The notes beneath the pieces are model-generated. The model worked only from the letters and a program-made list of their open reading frames with translations. It searched no databases and was not told the origin of the DNA. From positions 6,386,001-6,450,000 of the forward strand of contig NZ_AP025739.1 in NCBI RefSeq assembly GCF_003574315.2: a stretch of 64,000 nucleotides of DNA. Reading direction: 5' to 3'. This stretch comes from Capsulimonas corticalis. GTDB lineage: Bacteria > Armatimonadota > Armatimonadia > Armatimonadales > Capsulimonadaceae. The position numbers were made by a program, and so were the translations under genes. Of this stretch, positions 8,113 through 15,579 are shown one piece after another; positions within the stretch are counted from its first letter, which is position 1; every line of letters begins with the position of its first letter.

Positions 8113-8732
8113 CTATTGATCAAATACATCATCCCAAGTCTGTGACTTACTCTCAATCAAAATTTCTTCCATTGCGAGGTTACGATACATTTCCGTTAGC
8201 GGGATACCTGGATTCATTCGATTGTATGCCTCTGGAGTCGTGTGGAGCGTCTTCAGGCAGAAAGCGCGCCACCTTACTCCAAAGGGTCGCCGCCCTCTTC
8301 CCCTTCGTTGATCTCAGCCTTGGCAGCGCCGATACCGTCAGGAACTTCCTCATCTCCAGGCTTTAGCGGATCAGAAATAAGGCGTGAGCAAACCCAGGCC
8401 CGGACATGGAGGGCGCCCAGAAATGCGAATCCTTCCGCCGCGAACTGAAGCCATTCAAGCGCTGTCAATTTTGGTTCCGTGACGCACGCAGACACCCAGC
8501 ACGCCGCTTTGATATCGCCGTGGTCCGGCTTGTAGACTTGCCCGGTAACCGGGTGCGTCACGGGAATTGGCAACCTCTTCAAGTGCTCTATTTCCGCATT
8601 CACGGCCTCAAGCTCGTCTTTCTTAGTAACGCCACGGATATGAGCGCTACCTCCAAGCTCCTCCACGAGAAAATCCTCCTCAAGTGGCTCAGGGCTTTTG
8701 TAGGCCAATAACTGCTCTTTAGTCAGATACAT
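8113..8732 (-). CDS. Tail assembly chaperone, -1 frameshift product (gpGT-like)
   Basis: The heptamer CCCTTTG at 8286-8280 (minus strand) is in the X_XXY_YYZ register: zero-frame codons are CCT TTG, four bases before the zero-frame TAA. A -1 slip after CCC TTT opens 55 further codons (GGA at 8280 to TAG at 8113-8115), giving about 206 residues instead of 152. The extension includes PGIPLTEMYRNLAMEEILIES and ends QTWDDVFDQ. Lambda-type tail chaperones (G and G-T) use this arrangement between the tube and tape-measure genes, which matches the gene order here. Inferred, but site, register and an open extension all agree. Confidence 0.75.
8274..8732 (-). CDS. Tail assembly chaperone, zero-frame product (gpG-like)
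   Basis: 152 residues, mostly helical and acidic, with a Glu/Gly-rich end (EGEEGGDPLE). It follows the tail tube gene and precedes the tape-measure region, the conserved place for the chaperone that coats the tape measure during tail assembly. It ends just past a slippery sequence that allows the longer fusion. No enzymatic motif. The HPVTGQVYKPDHGDI stretch near residue 60 is unrecognised. Confidence 0.65.
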   Translation of the reverse strand: MYLTKEQLLAYKSPEPLEEDFLVEELGGSAHIRGVTKKDELEAVNAEIEHLKRLPIPVTHPVTGQVYKPDHGDIKAACWVSACVTEPKLTALEWLQFAAEGFAFLGALHVRAWVCSRLISDPLKPGDEEVPDGIGAAKAEINEGEEGGDPLE

Positions 8733-8774
8733 TGTTCGTAACCGTCCTTGATAGGGATTTTATAGCCGTGGGCT

Positions 8775-9245
8775 TTAGTCGAGCGAGACGATCGCGAGCG
8801 TGCTGCCGCTCGCCGCGTAGAACGGCGCGCCTTCGACCGTGAGGGTCAGCGTGTTTTTGGTCTGATCTTTTCCGAGCGCGATATCGAGGTCCTCGCAGCG
8901 GCAAAGGAGCTGCCAGGATTCACCGGTCGTCGACGATGTGAATTGGAATGTCGCGTAAGCGCCCTGAACAAAGATCGCCGTGAATTGGTTCGCGTCATAG
9001 TCCGAAAAACCGACCAGCGTCACCGATCCTGTTCCCCACCGAAGCGGGCGTGACGATTCCACCGTATCTGCGCTCGACGTGGTATCGCCATACATACGCT
9101 TGGGAGGCTTGATCGTACACGTTTCCGCGAGTGCGATGAAGGCGATTGTTGTCCCCGCTGTGCCGCCTGAGAAGCCGGTGCAGGACATAACCGTCACATC
9201 CCGCATCTGATGGCGCTTTTGATGCGCTAGTACTGGTCCAGGCAT
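8775..9245 (-). CDS. Probable major tail tube protein
   Basis: 156 residues, beta-rich, no signal peptide. The C-terminal half (GESWQLLCRCEDLDIALGKDQTKNTLTLTVEGAPF) has the strand pattern of tail tube proteins. It lies directly upstream of the chaperone gene and downstream of the connector genes, where the siphophage tube gene is expected. The long gap between VMSCTGFSGG and the WGTGSVTLVGFSDYD strand resembles the loop that joins tube subunits. Assignment rests on order and fold pattern. Confidence 0.6.
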   Translation of the reverse strand: MPGPVLAHQKRHQMRDVTVMSCTGFSGGTAGTTIAFIALAETCTIKPPKRMYGDTTSSADTVESSRPLRWGTGSVTLVGFSDYDANQFTAIFVQGAYATFQFTSSTTGESWQLLCRCEDLDIALGKDQTKNTLTLTVEGAPFYAASGSTLAIVSLD

Positions 9246-9248
9246 GGC

Positions 9249-9557
9249 TTAGTTTTCCTTTCCCGCAGCGGGCTTGGCGGATTGATCTGGACTGGTGGAT
9301 AGATTCGGACTGGTGGACTGCGCGGAGTTGTTGGTCGGTACCGCAGTGCTGTTGATCTGCACAGGAGTGCTGAGCGGCGCTCCGCCGGTCAGAGGGGAGT
9401 TCGGATCGATTTCCACCGTCGCAGCCGGCGCGCTCGATTTGACGAACTCCCCGTTTGCGTACTGGGCTCCGCAAAATGCGCATCCGTAGCTTGAGGGAAT
9501 TAAGCTCGGGACATCGGGCAGCCGGTGCGGCGTTCCGCACACGCAGTCTTTCATCAT
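9249..9557 (-). CDS. Hypothetical zinc-ribbon protein with Ser/Thr/Pro-rich tail
   Basis: 102 residues from ATG 9557, preceded by GGAGC at good spacing; upstream in-frame codons lack a start signal. Residues 1-35 hold CVCG and YGCAFCGAQY, likely one four-cysteine zinc site. The rest is Pro/Ser/Thr/Asn-rich and probably disordered (INSTAVPTNNSAQSTSPNL). The role in tail or head assembly is unknown. Confidence 0.55.
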   Translation of the reverse strand: MMKDCVCGTPHRLPDVPSLIPSSYGCAFCGAQYANGEFVKSSAPAATVEIDPNSPLTGGAPLSTPVQINSTAVPTNNSAQSTSPNLSTSPDQSAKPAAGKEN

Positions 9558-9592
9558 GGGTCTATGCTCCGGAGCCTGGGCTCCACAAGAAA

Positions 9593-9623
9593 GCGACCTT
9601 GCTGGAATTTCCAGCAAGGTCGC
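9593..9623. terminator. Intergenic hairpin in the late operon
   Basis: A 13-bp perfect stem (9593-9605 with 9611-9623) and 5-base loop, 35 bases upstream of ATG 9557 and downstream of the 9686-10183 stop. There is no T-tract on the minus strand, so it may attenuate, stabilise or mark processing of the late mRNA rather than terminate fully. Confidence 0.5.
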
Positions 9624-9685
9624 GAGGGTCTACAACAATATTCAAAAAAAACCGAAAGCCGGTCCTTAGGTTTCACGGGGAGTAA

Positions 9686-10183
9686 TCACGTCCAGTATTC
9701 GAACCACTTGACCACGACACCGAGCGATGCGGCGGCCAGACTCTCCTGCTGGTCGGTGCCGTTTAGCATCTTCTGCATCTCGCTCTTATCGCCGAGCGCC
9801 ATACTGATCTCCTCGACGCCTTCAATATAGGGCGAGCCCATCACCGTCACACTTTGGAGCCGGTAATCCGATCGCACTCGCTGCGCGATCGCCTGGAGGC
9901 GCGCCAGGATCGTATCCGCCGCGTTTCCGGTCCCGGCTTCCAGTGCGCGAATATGATGAACAGTGATCGGAACGCTGATGAGCTCCCCTGTTCCCTGCTG
10001 CTCGCTCACCGCGTCGCCGTACTCCAGGACCGTCAGCGGCAGACTTGCCCCTTCGAACTCCACCTGCTGGACGGAGGTGATCTGAGGAAGCGCCGTCACG
10101 GTCTCGCCGGCGATCGTCAGCACATCGACGATAATGGCCGCGAACAAATTGATCGCGCCGGAGACGTTGAAAGCGATGGCCAT
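9686..10183 (-). CDS. Probable tail terminator / tail completion protein
   Basis: About 165 residues from ATG 10183; GTG 10204, just after the upstream stop, would add seven residues. Features are an N-terminal helix (AINLFAAIIVDVL), beta strands, and an alternating block VPITVHHIRALEAGTGNAADTILARLQAIAQRV. Size, order (after connectors, before the tube protein) and the ~160-residue alpha/beta layout fit gpU-like tail terminators. No direct motif proof. Confidence 0.45.
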   Translation of the reverse strand: MAIAFNVSGAINLFAAIIVDVLTIAGETVTALPQITSVQQVEFEGASLPLTVLEYGDAVSEQQGTGELISVPITVHHIRALEAGTGNAADTILARLQAIAQRVRSDYRLQSVTVMGSPYIEGVEEISMALGDKSEMQKMLNGTDQQESLAAASLGVVVKWFEYWT

Positions 10184-10206
10184 ATGGAATCCAATCCGAA
10201 GCACGC

Positions 10207-10941
10207 TCAGAAGCTGACGCCGGCGGGAACCTGCGCGAGATGGCGCGCGATACCGCGCTGATCTCCCGTGGACGGAAAAACTTCGCTGGGCCCATTCATC
10301 GCCCAGGCCGTGCCGTCGGCGCGCACGATCACATCCTTGAGCGCTAGGGGAATGCTCGTGAAGACTCGCACTTCGCGCGTGTCCATGGAGCCGCCCGCCA
10401 TCAGTTTCTCGGTATCGGTGAACGGCTCCAGATAGGCGATAACCTTGCCGGCGTCCGTAAAGCCTGTGTCCTTCAGCTTCTTGGTGACCGAGTCCGTGCG
10501 CTGGGCCTGCGTCTGCGGCGTCCAGTGGTGAACCGTCTCGCAGGGAGACAACGGGTTATTGTTGGCATCGACGGCGAGTAGCGCTCGGCAAGCGACCAGG
10601 TGATAAGTGATCAGGGTATCCGCGATCAGATCGGCATCGACCCGATGCACTTTATTCGTCCCGCCATGCCAGATCAATGTTTGTAGCGGCTGGGGATCGA
10701 TCTGCACGCCATTGATCAGGAAATCGAGGGAAGGGACTTCGTAGATTGCAGGATCGATGATCGGTCCGCCGCCGTCCCGGCTGGAGAAGTGCTGCGCCAC
10801 GGACGTCAGCGCGATCGGTTTGCGCTTCGCGTGCGTCTTGACAGCGCCGACCGTCGCCATAGATCCGTATGCGACGATATGGTGCAGTTTTTGCCGGGCA
10901 ATATTTGCGCCTAATCTGTTGACGACGGGCGGGTTTAGCAT
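10207..10941 (-). CDS. Hypothetical head-tail region protein
   Basis: 244 residues. No recognisable domain. Contains DPAIYEVPSLDFLINGVQIDPQPLQTLIWHGGTNKVHRVDADL, a beta pattern suggesting a capsid- or connector-associated fold. Lies between the gp6-like connector and the tail terminator. No signal peptide or membrane segment. Structural role inferred from position only. Confidence 0.5.
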   Translation of the reverse strand: MLNPPVVNRLGANIARQKLHHIVAYGSMATVGAVKTHAKRKPIALTSVAQHFSSRDGGGPIIDPAIYEVPSLDFLINGVQIDPQPLQTLIWHGGTNKVHRVDADLIADTLITYHLVACRALLAVDANNNPLSPCETVHHWTPQTQAQRTDSVTKKLKDTGFTDAGKVIAYLEPFTDTEKLMAGGSMDTREVRVFTSIPLALKDVIVRADGTAWAMNGPSEVFPSTGDQRGIARHLAQVPAGVSF

Positions 10942-10956
10942 CAGTCTCTCCGCTAG

Positions 10957-11577
10957 CTAGACACTAATGCGTCGGTAGCCGCCACCATGAAGCGTCTCTT
11001 TGAAGATCCGTCTCCATTCTTCGATTAGAGTGCCGATGGGCTTGAAATTACCGCTTGCGAATTTGATGTCTTCCGCCACGGCCACACCGTTCGTAATGGA
11101 GAATTCGAGTTCCGGCGCCGATAGCAGCGCCGCCTTACACAGGATCGCATTGCGTACGTTCGCGCGCAGCGCCGTCGTGAAGCCCCATTTGCCCGTCACA
11201 ACGATCGATTGCATGATCGACGACCCGGGCCGCGAGTAAAAACGCAGGTACGTGATCGGCTTACCCTTCGCGAGCGCGTTCTGCGGATACGCGTAGAAAT
11301 CTCGCCCCAGAACAAACGGCGTTCCCGCGACGGTCAGCGAGGTTAGCTCCACGAGACCGGCGCCAAGGTCCAGATCGCGCGAGGTCCTGGGCGGATCAAA
11401 GGAGCGCGAGCCGACCGTGGTGTCGTCCGCGAGGAACGGCGCGAAACCGGTCCCGTCCTCCCACTCCGTGATGGCCGAGAAGATCTTCGTTTCCACATCC
11501 AGATCATCGGGAATACGCTGCCCTGCGCCCAGCAGGAACTTGCGGAAGTCGGAGGCGTCGGGGTACCCGGTGTCCAT
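10957..11577 (-). CDS. gp6-like head-tail connector protein
   Basis: 206 residues from ATG 11577, with AGGAGA eight bases upstream; the longer upstream frame lacks such a site. The N-terminal half (YPDASDFRKFLLGAGQRIPDDLDVETKIFSAITEWEDGTGF) and the VELTSLTVAGTPFVLGRDFYAYP strands resemble phage gp6-type connector proteins, followed by a helical bundle (LRANVRNAILCKAALLSAPELEF). It should join the portal to the tail. Position downstream of capsid and upstream of tail genes supports this. Confidence 0.55.
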   Translation of the reverse strand: MDTGYPDASDFRKFLLGAGQRIPDDLDVETKIFSAITEWEDGTGFAPFLADDTTVGSRSFDPPRTSRDLDLGAGLVELTSLTVAGTPFVLGRDFYAYPQNALAKGKPITYLRFYSRPGSSIMQSIVVTGKWGFTTALRANVRNAILCKAALLSAPELEFSITNGVAVAEDIKFASGNFKPIGTLIEEWRRIFKETLHGGGYRRISV

Positions 11578-11609
11578 TATTTCGTCTCCTCTATGGCTTT
11601 TCGCCGCTT

Positions 11610-11795
11610 TTACTTTGTTTCCTGAGGCCCGCGCACCATCTTGTCGACGGGCGGCGCCTTCACGGACTTGCCGGCCGGCGCAGGCAGTTCCTCCGCCGCG
11701 CCGCGTCCGACCAGAAGCTGCCCGACGCCGGCGCCGACTTCCACCACATCGCCCCGGTTCTTCCCGTCCCATTTTTCGTTCAGTTTGATGATCAT
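11610..11795 (-). CDS. Small conserved-type phage protein
   Basis: 61 residues. IIKLNEKWDGKNRGDVVEVGAGVGQLLVGRGAAEEL forms a KOW-like or SH3-like beta pattern often seen in small phage head-region proteins. The C-terminal third is Pro/Lys-rich. Its start overlaps the stop of the 11792-12187 gene (ATGA), so it is translationally coupled. Function unknown. Confidence 0.55.
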   Translation of the reverse strand: MIIKLNEKWDGKNRGDVVEVGAGVGQLLVGRGAAEELPAPAGKSVKAPPVDKMVRGPQETK

Positions 11796-12187
11796 GGCTG
11801 ATGTCCTTCGATTGAGGGCTCATAGCCCTCAATCAGTTCTTGCAGATAAAGCGCGGCGACTTCGTCGGAGACGGCGCCAGGGTGGCCGGTATGGCGGAAC
11901 CGCTCGTCGCGCAGAATATGGTAAAGTTCTCGGTGGCCGAGGCCGCCGCGCTCGGCAAGACGCCGGAGCGTCTGCCCATGGTTTACCATCGCCTGGCGCT
12001 GGTGCGGCTCGGCGAGCTTGTAGGGAAACCACTGCGGCCAATCCGGATGCTCGCGAACGTCCCTTTCCGAAAGTAGGAACGGCATCAATGCATCGTGAGC
12101 GTTCTGATCAATCTTCACGATCTGAAGCGGGATCGTTTCCCACCGATACTTTTGAAGTGCCCGTGCGTGATTGTGAGGGATTTTCAT
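11792..12187 (-). CDS. Hypothetical late-operon protein
   Basis: 131 residues from ATG 12187, coupled by ATGA overlap to the methyltransferase-glycosyltransferase gene upstream. Trp/His/Arg-rich (HPDWPQWFPYKLAEPHQRQAM, then HRELYHILRDERFRHTGHPG). No domain recognised. It sits between a virion-modification type gene and connector genes. Confidence 0.5.
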   Translation of the reverse strand: MKIPHNHARALQKYRWETIPLQIVKIDQNAHDALMPFLLSERDVREHPDWPQWFPYKLAEPHQRQAMVNHGQTLRRLAERGGLGHRELYHILRDERFRHTGHPGAVSDEVAALYLQELIEGYEPSIEGHQP

Positions 12188-13701
12188 TGCCACGCGCCCG
12201 CCGGCTTCCCTGTCTTCAGCCAGTCACTGACATACTGAGTCTTCAAACCAAGTTCCTCACTCGGCCAGGTTGCCATGAGCTGGAGGTGACCGATCGGGAC
12301 ACGGTTCGCCAGGTACAGCGAGTTGCCCGCCTCGGCCCACTGGAGCCAGAAGGCGACGTCGCTGTCCACGCGCCCGTCGCCCCAGCGGCCGGCGTCGTCG
12401 GGCCGGGCATGGAACCAGGGACGCGGCAGGCGGCGCAGCGCGTCCACGCGGATCATCGTCAGGCCAAAATGGCCGGTTCGGATCTTCAGAACGTCCGTCT
12501 CGAAACGTGAATAATCGATCTCGGTTGCGCTCTTGCCGTCGTCGCCTTCCACGGTAAAGAGCGAATGATCGTTCTCGCGCCGGATCTGGACCGGGCAAAG
12601 CGCGTCAATGTCGGGCCGCGCTTCCATGACGCCATACAGCGTCCGCACATCCTCAGCGGTGAAAAGCGAATCATAATCGATCGCCAGGAGATACTTCGTC
12701 CCGTCGTCCATATGGCTTTCGAAGACGCGTGTCATCCCCTGGTCCCAGAATACGCCGCCGCTCTGCTCGAAGCTGATCGGATGGGCGCAGACGGCGCGGA
12801 TAATGCAGAACTGCGTGTCCGTGAAGCCAAGGCGCGGTACGGTAGCCACGGCCGCGACGTCGCCGGGCTTGATGACGATGGAGGCAAAGCGCAAATCCGG
12901 ACCTGATGATGCTTTCACGCTGTCCTGTGGAACTGTCTTAACATCAGCGACATGATCTAGAATTGAGCAATGGACCACACAAAGATTGCCTTCATTCTCC
13001 CAATACACTTTGACGCAATTGGGGTGCTTTTCGTAGATCTCCAAGACATCGCCAAAGCCGTTTCCACAGTCGCCGGAATTGTCCCAAACTTGATCGCCCA
13101 CAGCAAACCCGTGTGGGTTCTCTATTCGTCCAGGAGCAGGATTATTGATCGATGAATAATCCGCCGGAAGAGGTTTCATCCCCACCAGGTTCAGCGAAAC
13201 GGGAAGCGAGGCGCAGTCCGCGACTTCGGAATCCCATGTGTAGATGTTGACCAGTCCCAGATGCTCCATTGCCGCGCGCAGGCTCTGCTCATCAAAAATG
13301 GCGCCGTGGTGATCATTATCATCCACATGCCCGCCCATCAGATACCCTTCCAGCGGAAGCGCGGCGGCGGCGGAATTGGTGAGGGATTCGAGGTAGCGCC
13401 TTGCGATCCATTCGAAGTTCGGGACGGCGACACAGAGAAGCCCGCCCGGCTTCAAGACGCGAACCCAGTCGGCCAGGACCGCCATCGTCTCGCGATGGCT
13501 GAAATGCTCCAACACGTGTGAGGCGCGCACGCCGCAGACGCTTTCATCATCGAAAGCCAGTGGGTAGACTTCGCCGCGCCAGAGAATGGTGTCTTCGTCC
13601 ACGTGAAGGACATCCTTTTCGTATTTGCGGTCGATATTGATGTGGCCGCGAAGTGGAAGATCCCCAGAGCCTAGATTCAAAAGGAGGTTTTGAGGATTCA
13701 T
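12184..13701 (-). CDS. Methyltransferase - glycosyltransferase-like fusion
   Basis: 505 residues from ATG 13701 (ATGA overlap with the upstream gene). Residues 1-165 are a class I SAM-dependent methyltransferase: LLLNLGSGDLPL (motif I), INIDRKYEKDVLHVDED, VRASHVLEHF and VLKPGGLLCVAVPN. Residues 190-270 form a beta-rich linker (FAVGDQVWDNSGDCGNGFGDVLEIYEKH). Residues about 275-500 look like a GT-A glycosyltransferase or related domain (TKYLLAIDYDSLFTAEDVRTLY, with an acidic D-Y-D). Such enzymes may modify virion proteins or surface glycans; the target is unknown. The centre carries one copy of the dispersed GATCGAT palindrome. Confidence 0.65.
   Translation of the reverse strand: MNPQNLLLNLGSGDLPLRGHINIDRKYEKDVLHVDEDTILWRGEVYPLAFDDESVCGVRASHVLEHFSHRETMAVLADWVRVLKPGGLLCVAVPNFEWIARRYLESLTNSAAAALPLEGYLMGGHVDDNDHHGAIFDEQSLRAAMEHLGLVNIYTWDSEVADCASLPVSLNLVGMKPLPADYSSINNPAPGRIENPHGFAVGDQVWDNSGDCGNGFGDVLEIYEKHPNCVKVYWENEGNLCVVHCSILDHVADVKTVPQDSVKASSGPDLRFASIVIKPGDVAAVATVPRLGFTDTQFCIIRAVCAHPISFEQSGGVFWDQGMTRVFESHMDDGTKYLLAIDYDSLFTAEDVRTLYGVMEARPDIDALCPVQIRRENDHSLFTVEGDDGKSATEIDYSRFETDVLKIRTGHFGLTMIRVDALRRLPRPWFHARPDDAGRWGDGRVDSDVAFWLQWAEAGNSLYLANRVPIGHLQLMATWPSEELGLKTQYVSDWLKTGKPAGAWQ
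13141..13160. repeat. Dispersed GATCGAT palindrome, copy 1
   Basis: ATTATTGATCGATGAATAAT, inside the methyltransferase-glycosyltransferase gene where it encodes YSSINN. Identical to the copy at 45291 in the ParB-fusion gene. One base departs from perfect symmetry. Confidence 0.7.
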
Positions 13702-14444
13702 TTGTGCGGCGCCTCCCACGACGGATTGGTGCATGGGCAGACGTGGTTATGATTTTCAACCCAGAAGTGATGCACTTCGCAGGCAAGTTCGGCGCTGCCA
13801 CGCGTCGCGCAGGTGCAACGCTCTCCGCTCTCGTTTTGAAGTTTCCACCCCTCACCGCTTGCCGTCTTATAACGCCGGTCGAAAATGACTTCGTCTCCGA
13901 TACCTGAAGTTTGGCCGTATAGAAGTGCGTGAGTGAAATAGGAGATCTGTTTCGCATCCTGGACAGGCAGGTGGACGTTCTCCGCCTCAAGGTTGATTTT
14001 TACGTCTCCAATCGACTTACGAATACCGAAGCATTCGTTGGCGCAGTCATAAAATTCGAGCCGCGCTTCGTCTATGTCGATAGATCGTGTGTAGAACTTT
14101 GCTGCCCCAAACTCATAATCCACTGCATAGCGATTCAGCGGGCGTTCGTCTTCAGCAAGCGCCTGGTTGTCGTCCCCACATGCGATGGCGTTTTCTACAA
14201 CACGCCCCGGAACTTCGCCTGGGCACGCAGATTCACGAATTGAAGCGTCGCGAAGAATTTCATTAATCCGCTGCTGTGCGGGACAATAGTCAAAACGCAG
14301 ATTGTTTAGTTCTTCGTTGGCCGCCATCGATTCCTCGAGGAGTCTCTTCGCTTCCACTTCCAGGAAAATCTTGCGCGCGGCTCTCTTGCCCGACTCAGCG
14401 AGCAGAGAATTGATCTCCGCGACTTCTTGCTCTGTTAATGCCAT
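13698..14444 (-). CDS. Hypothetical protein behind a structured leader
   Basis: 248 residues, unrecognised. The first 45 are strongly helical (LTEQEVAEINSLLAESGKRAARKIFLEVEAKRLLEES). The C-terminus is Cys/His-rich (CTCATRGSAELACEVHHFWVENHNHVCPC), suggesting metal binding. It is preceded by a hairpin leader whose loop is complementary to its Shine-Dalgarno, so translation is probably controlled. It is coupled to the next gene by ATGA. Confidence 0.55.
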   Translation of the reverse strand: MALTEQEVAEINSLLAESGKRAARKIFLEVEAKRLLEESMAANEELNNLRFDYCPAQQRINEILRDASIRESACPGEVPGRVVENAIACGDDNQALAEDERPLNRYAVDYEFGAAKFYTRSIDIDEARLEFYDCANECFGIRKSIGDVKINLEAENVHLPVQDAKQISYFTHALLYGQTSGIGDEVIFDRRYKTASGEGWKLQNESGERCTCATRGSAELACEVHHFWVENHNHVCPCTNPSWEAPHK

Positions 14445-14512
14445 CTGCTGACGCCCTCCCGAGACGCCCCCGATACAATTTCACCCTGCGAGCGTCGGGA
14501 GCGCTCGCAGGG
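14445..14512 (-). promoter_or_regulatory. Leader RNA with loop complementary to the Shine-Dalgarno, copy 1
   Basis: On the minus strand an 11-bp perfect stem (14512-14502 with 14494-14484) carries the 7-base loop CUCCCGA. Thirty-nine bases separate the stem from ATG 14444, and this spacer contains UCGGGAG, exactly complementary to the loop and including the GGGAGG Shine-Dalgarno. The leader at 23976-24041 has the same geometry with a compensatory change in the loop-Shine-Dalgarno pairing. Confidence 0.6.
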
Positions 14513-14548
14513 CTATGGTTTGGCCGAAGCCTATTTTTTGGCTTTCGC

Positions 14549-14884
14549 CTATCTGTCATAACTTGTCGGCAACTCAGCTTTATAAAGAAGGACTTTAAAG
14601 TCATCTCCTAATTGCTTAGCGCGCAGGGCAACTATTTTTTTGTGAATGGTCTTTTCGTCGTCACCATCAGCCACGGCTTCTAGAAATAGGAGATCGCTCT
14701 CCATTTTTTCGACTGTTGGACCGCCCTCAGCGGTGTGGTCATACCATCCGCATGCACATCCTGCCCACTTCATCACTTCTAAGGCTCGCTTTGCGACTGC
14801 CTGAGTTGTGATGTTTTCTTGAACGGGACCATCGCTGTTAAAATCTTTTGGCTCTTTAGAGGCCGTTGTAGTTTGATCGTCCAT
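14549..14884 (-). CDS. Hypothetical protein
   Basis: 111 residues, acidic and helical, with WAGCACGWYDHTAEGGPTVEK near the middle. GGGAGGGAGC upstream of ATG 14884 is a strong Shine-Dalgarno; the same UCGGGAG seen in the two structured leaders lies here too. Between the virion protein gene and the leader-controlled gene. No domain recognised. Confidence 0.5.
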   Translation of the reverse strand: MDDQTTTASKEPKDFNSDGPVQENITTQAVAKRALEVMKWAGCACGWYDHTAEGGPTVEKMESDLLFLEAVADGDDEKTIHKKIVALRAKQLGDDFKVLLYKAELPTSYDR

Positions 14885-14930
14885 AATTGCTCCCTCCCGA
14901 GGAACCTGGAAAATGAATGCGCTTTTAAGC

Positions 14931-14961
14931 GCAGGCTAAGACTGTATTGGTCTTAGCCTGC
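14931..14961 (-). terminator. Hairpin after the virion protein gene
   Basis: A 12-bp perfect stem (14931-14942 with 14950-14961) with a 7-base loop, followed on the minus strand by a GCGC/AAAAGCGC palindrome. It lies 20 bases after the 14982-15431 stop. Possible terminator or attenuator that lowers downstream expression after the abundant head proteins. Confidence 0.5.
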
Positions 14962-14981
14962 ATTTGATTTCAGCAGACCAG

Positions 14982-15431
14982 TTAGCCAGTAACAACGACA
15001 GCAACGTTCTGCGACGCCGCGCCGACGGGCGTCTGCTCCGCGCGGCCGAGCTGCGCGATCGCGCTGACGATCTGCGTGGTCTGCGGAACGTCCACGACCT
15101 GGATATAGCGCTTGCGACTCCGAAGGTCCACGTTGAACGAGGCAAACGGGGCGGTGCTAGCCACGGTCTTCTCATTCGGGATGGCGAAGCCGCCCGCGCC
15201 GCCGCCGACAAACTGGGGAATGTCGGTGAACGATGTGGCGTTGGTCACATCCGCTTCCTGGAGCTTGAGGACCGTCGGCGAGTTGGTGGCGTTATTGGCC
15301 GGCGACGTGATTAGATCCAGCGTCATCGCGTCGAAACCGGCGGTATCGATGATCCCCGACGCGGTCGCGCCGTTGGTGAAGGACGCCGGCGCGATTGCGA
15401 CGACCTTCTTAAAGTTGTGAGTACCGATCAT
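14982..15431 (-). CDS. Probable head-associated virion protein
   Basis: 149 residues from ATG 15431, with GGGAGAGA nine bases upstream; ATG 15437 is an alternative. Pattern ASGIIDTAGFDAMTLDLITSPANN, then TVLKLQEADVTNATSFTDI, is typical of the small beta-sandwich proteins often encoded just after phage capsid genes (decoration or head-fibre type). Cysteine-free. Role inferred from this pattern and from position directly after the capsid gene. Confidence 0.6.
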   Translation of the reverse strand: MIGTHNFKKVVAIAPASFTNGATASGIIDTAGFDAMTLDLITSPANNATNSPTVLKLQEADVTNATSFTDIPQFVGGGAGGFAIPNEKTVASTAPFASFNVDLRSRKRYIQVVDVPQTTQIVSAIAQLGRAEQTPVGAASQNVAVVVTG

Positions 15432-15480
15432 ATTCATTCTCTCCCGGCGCCAGCAGGCGCGCCGTAGATAATCCGCCCCG

Positions 15481-15519
15481 CCGCCCACGCGCACCGCCGT
15501 GGGCGGTGCGCGTGGGCGG
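15481..15519. terminator. Very stable hairpin after the capsid gene
   Basis: An 18-bp perfect G+C-rich stem (15481-15498 with 15502-15519) with a 3-base loop, between the capsid stop (15580) and the virion protein start (15431). No T-tract. It may act as an RNase-blocking or attenuating element to set capsid mRNA abundance. Confidence 0.55.
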
Positions 15520-15579
15520 ATGGAGCGGAGGATTTTGGTCAAAGGCGAGGTCTGTTTAGGACGAGGACGGGGCCGATGA

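Noticed and set aside
8112-8126. TATTGATCAAATA near the frameshift as a dispersed palindrome
   Set aside because: Has a single GATC with different spacing; does not match the 17-base core.
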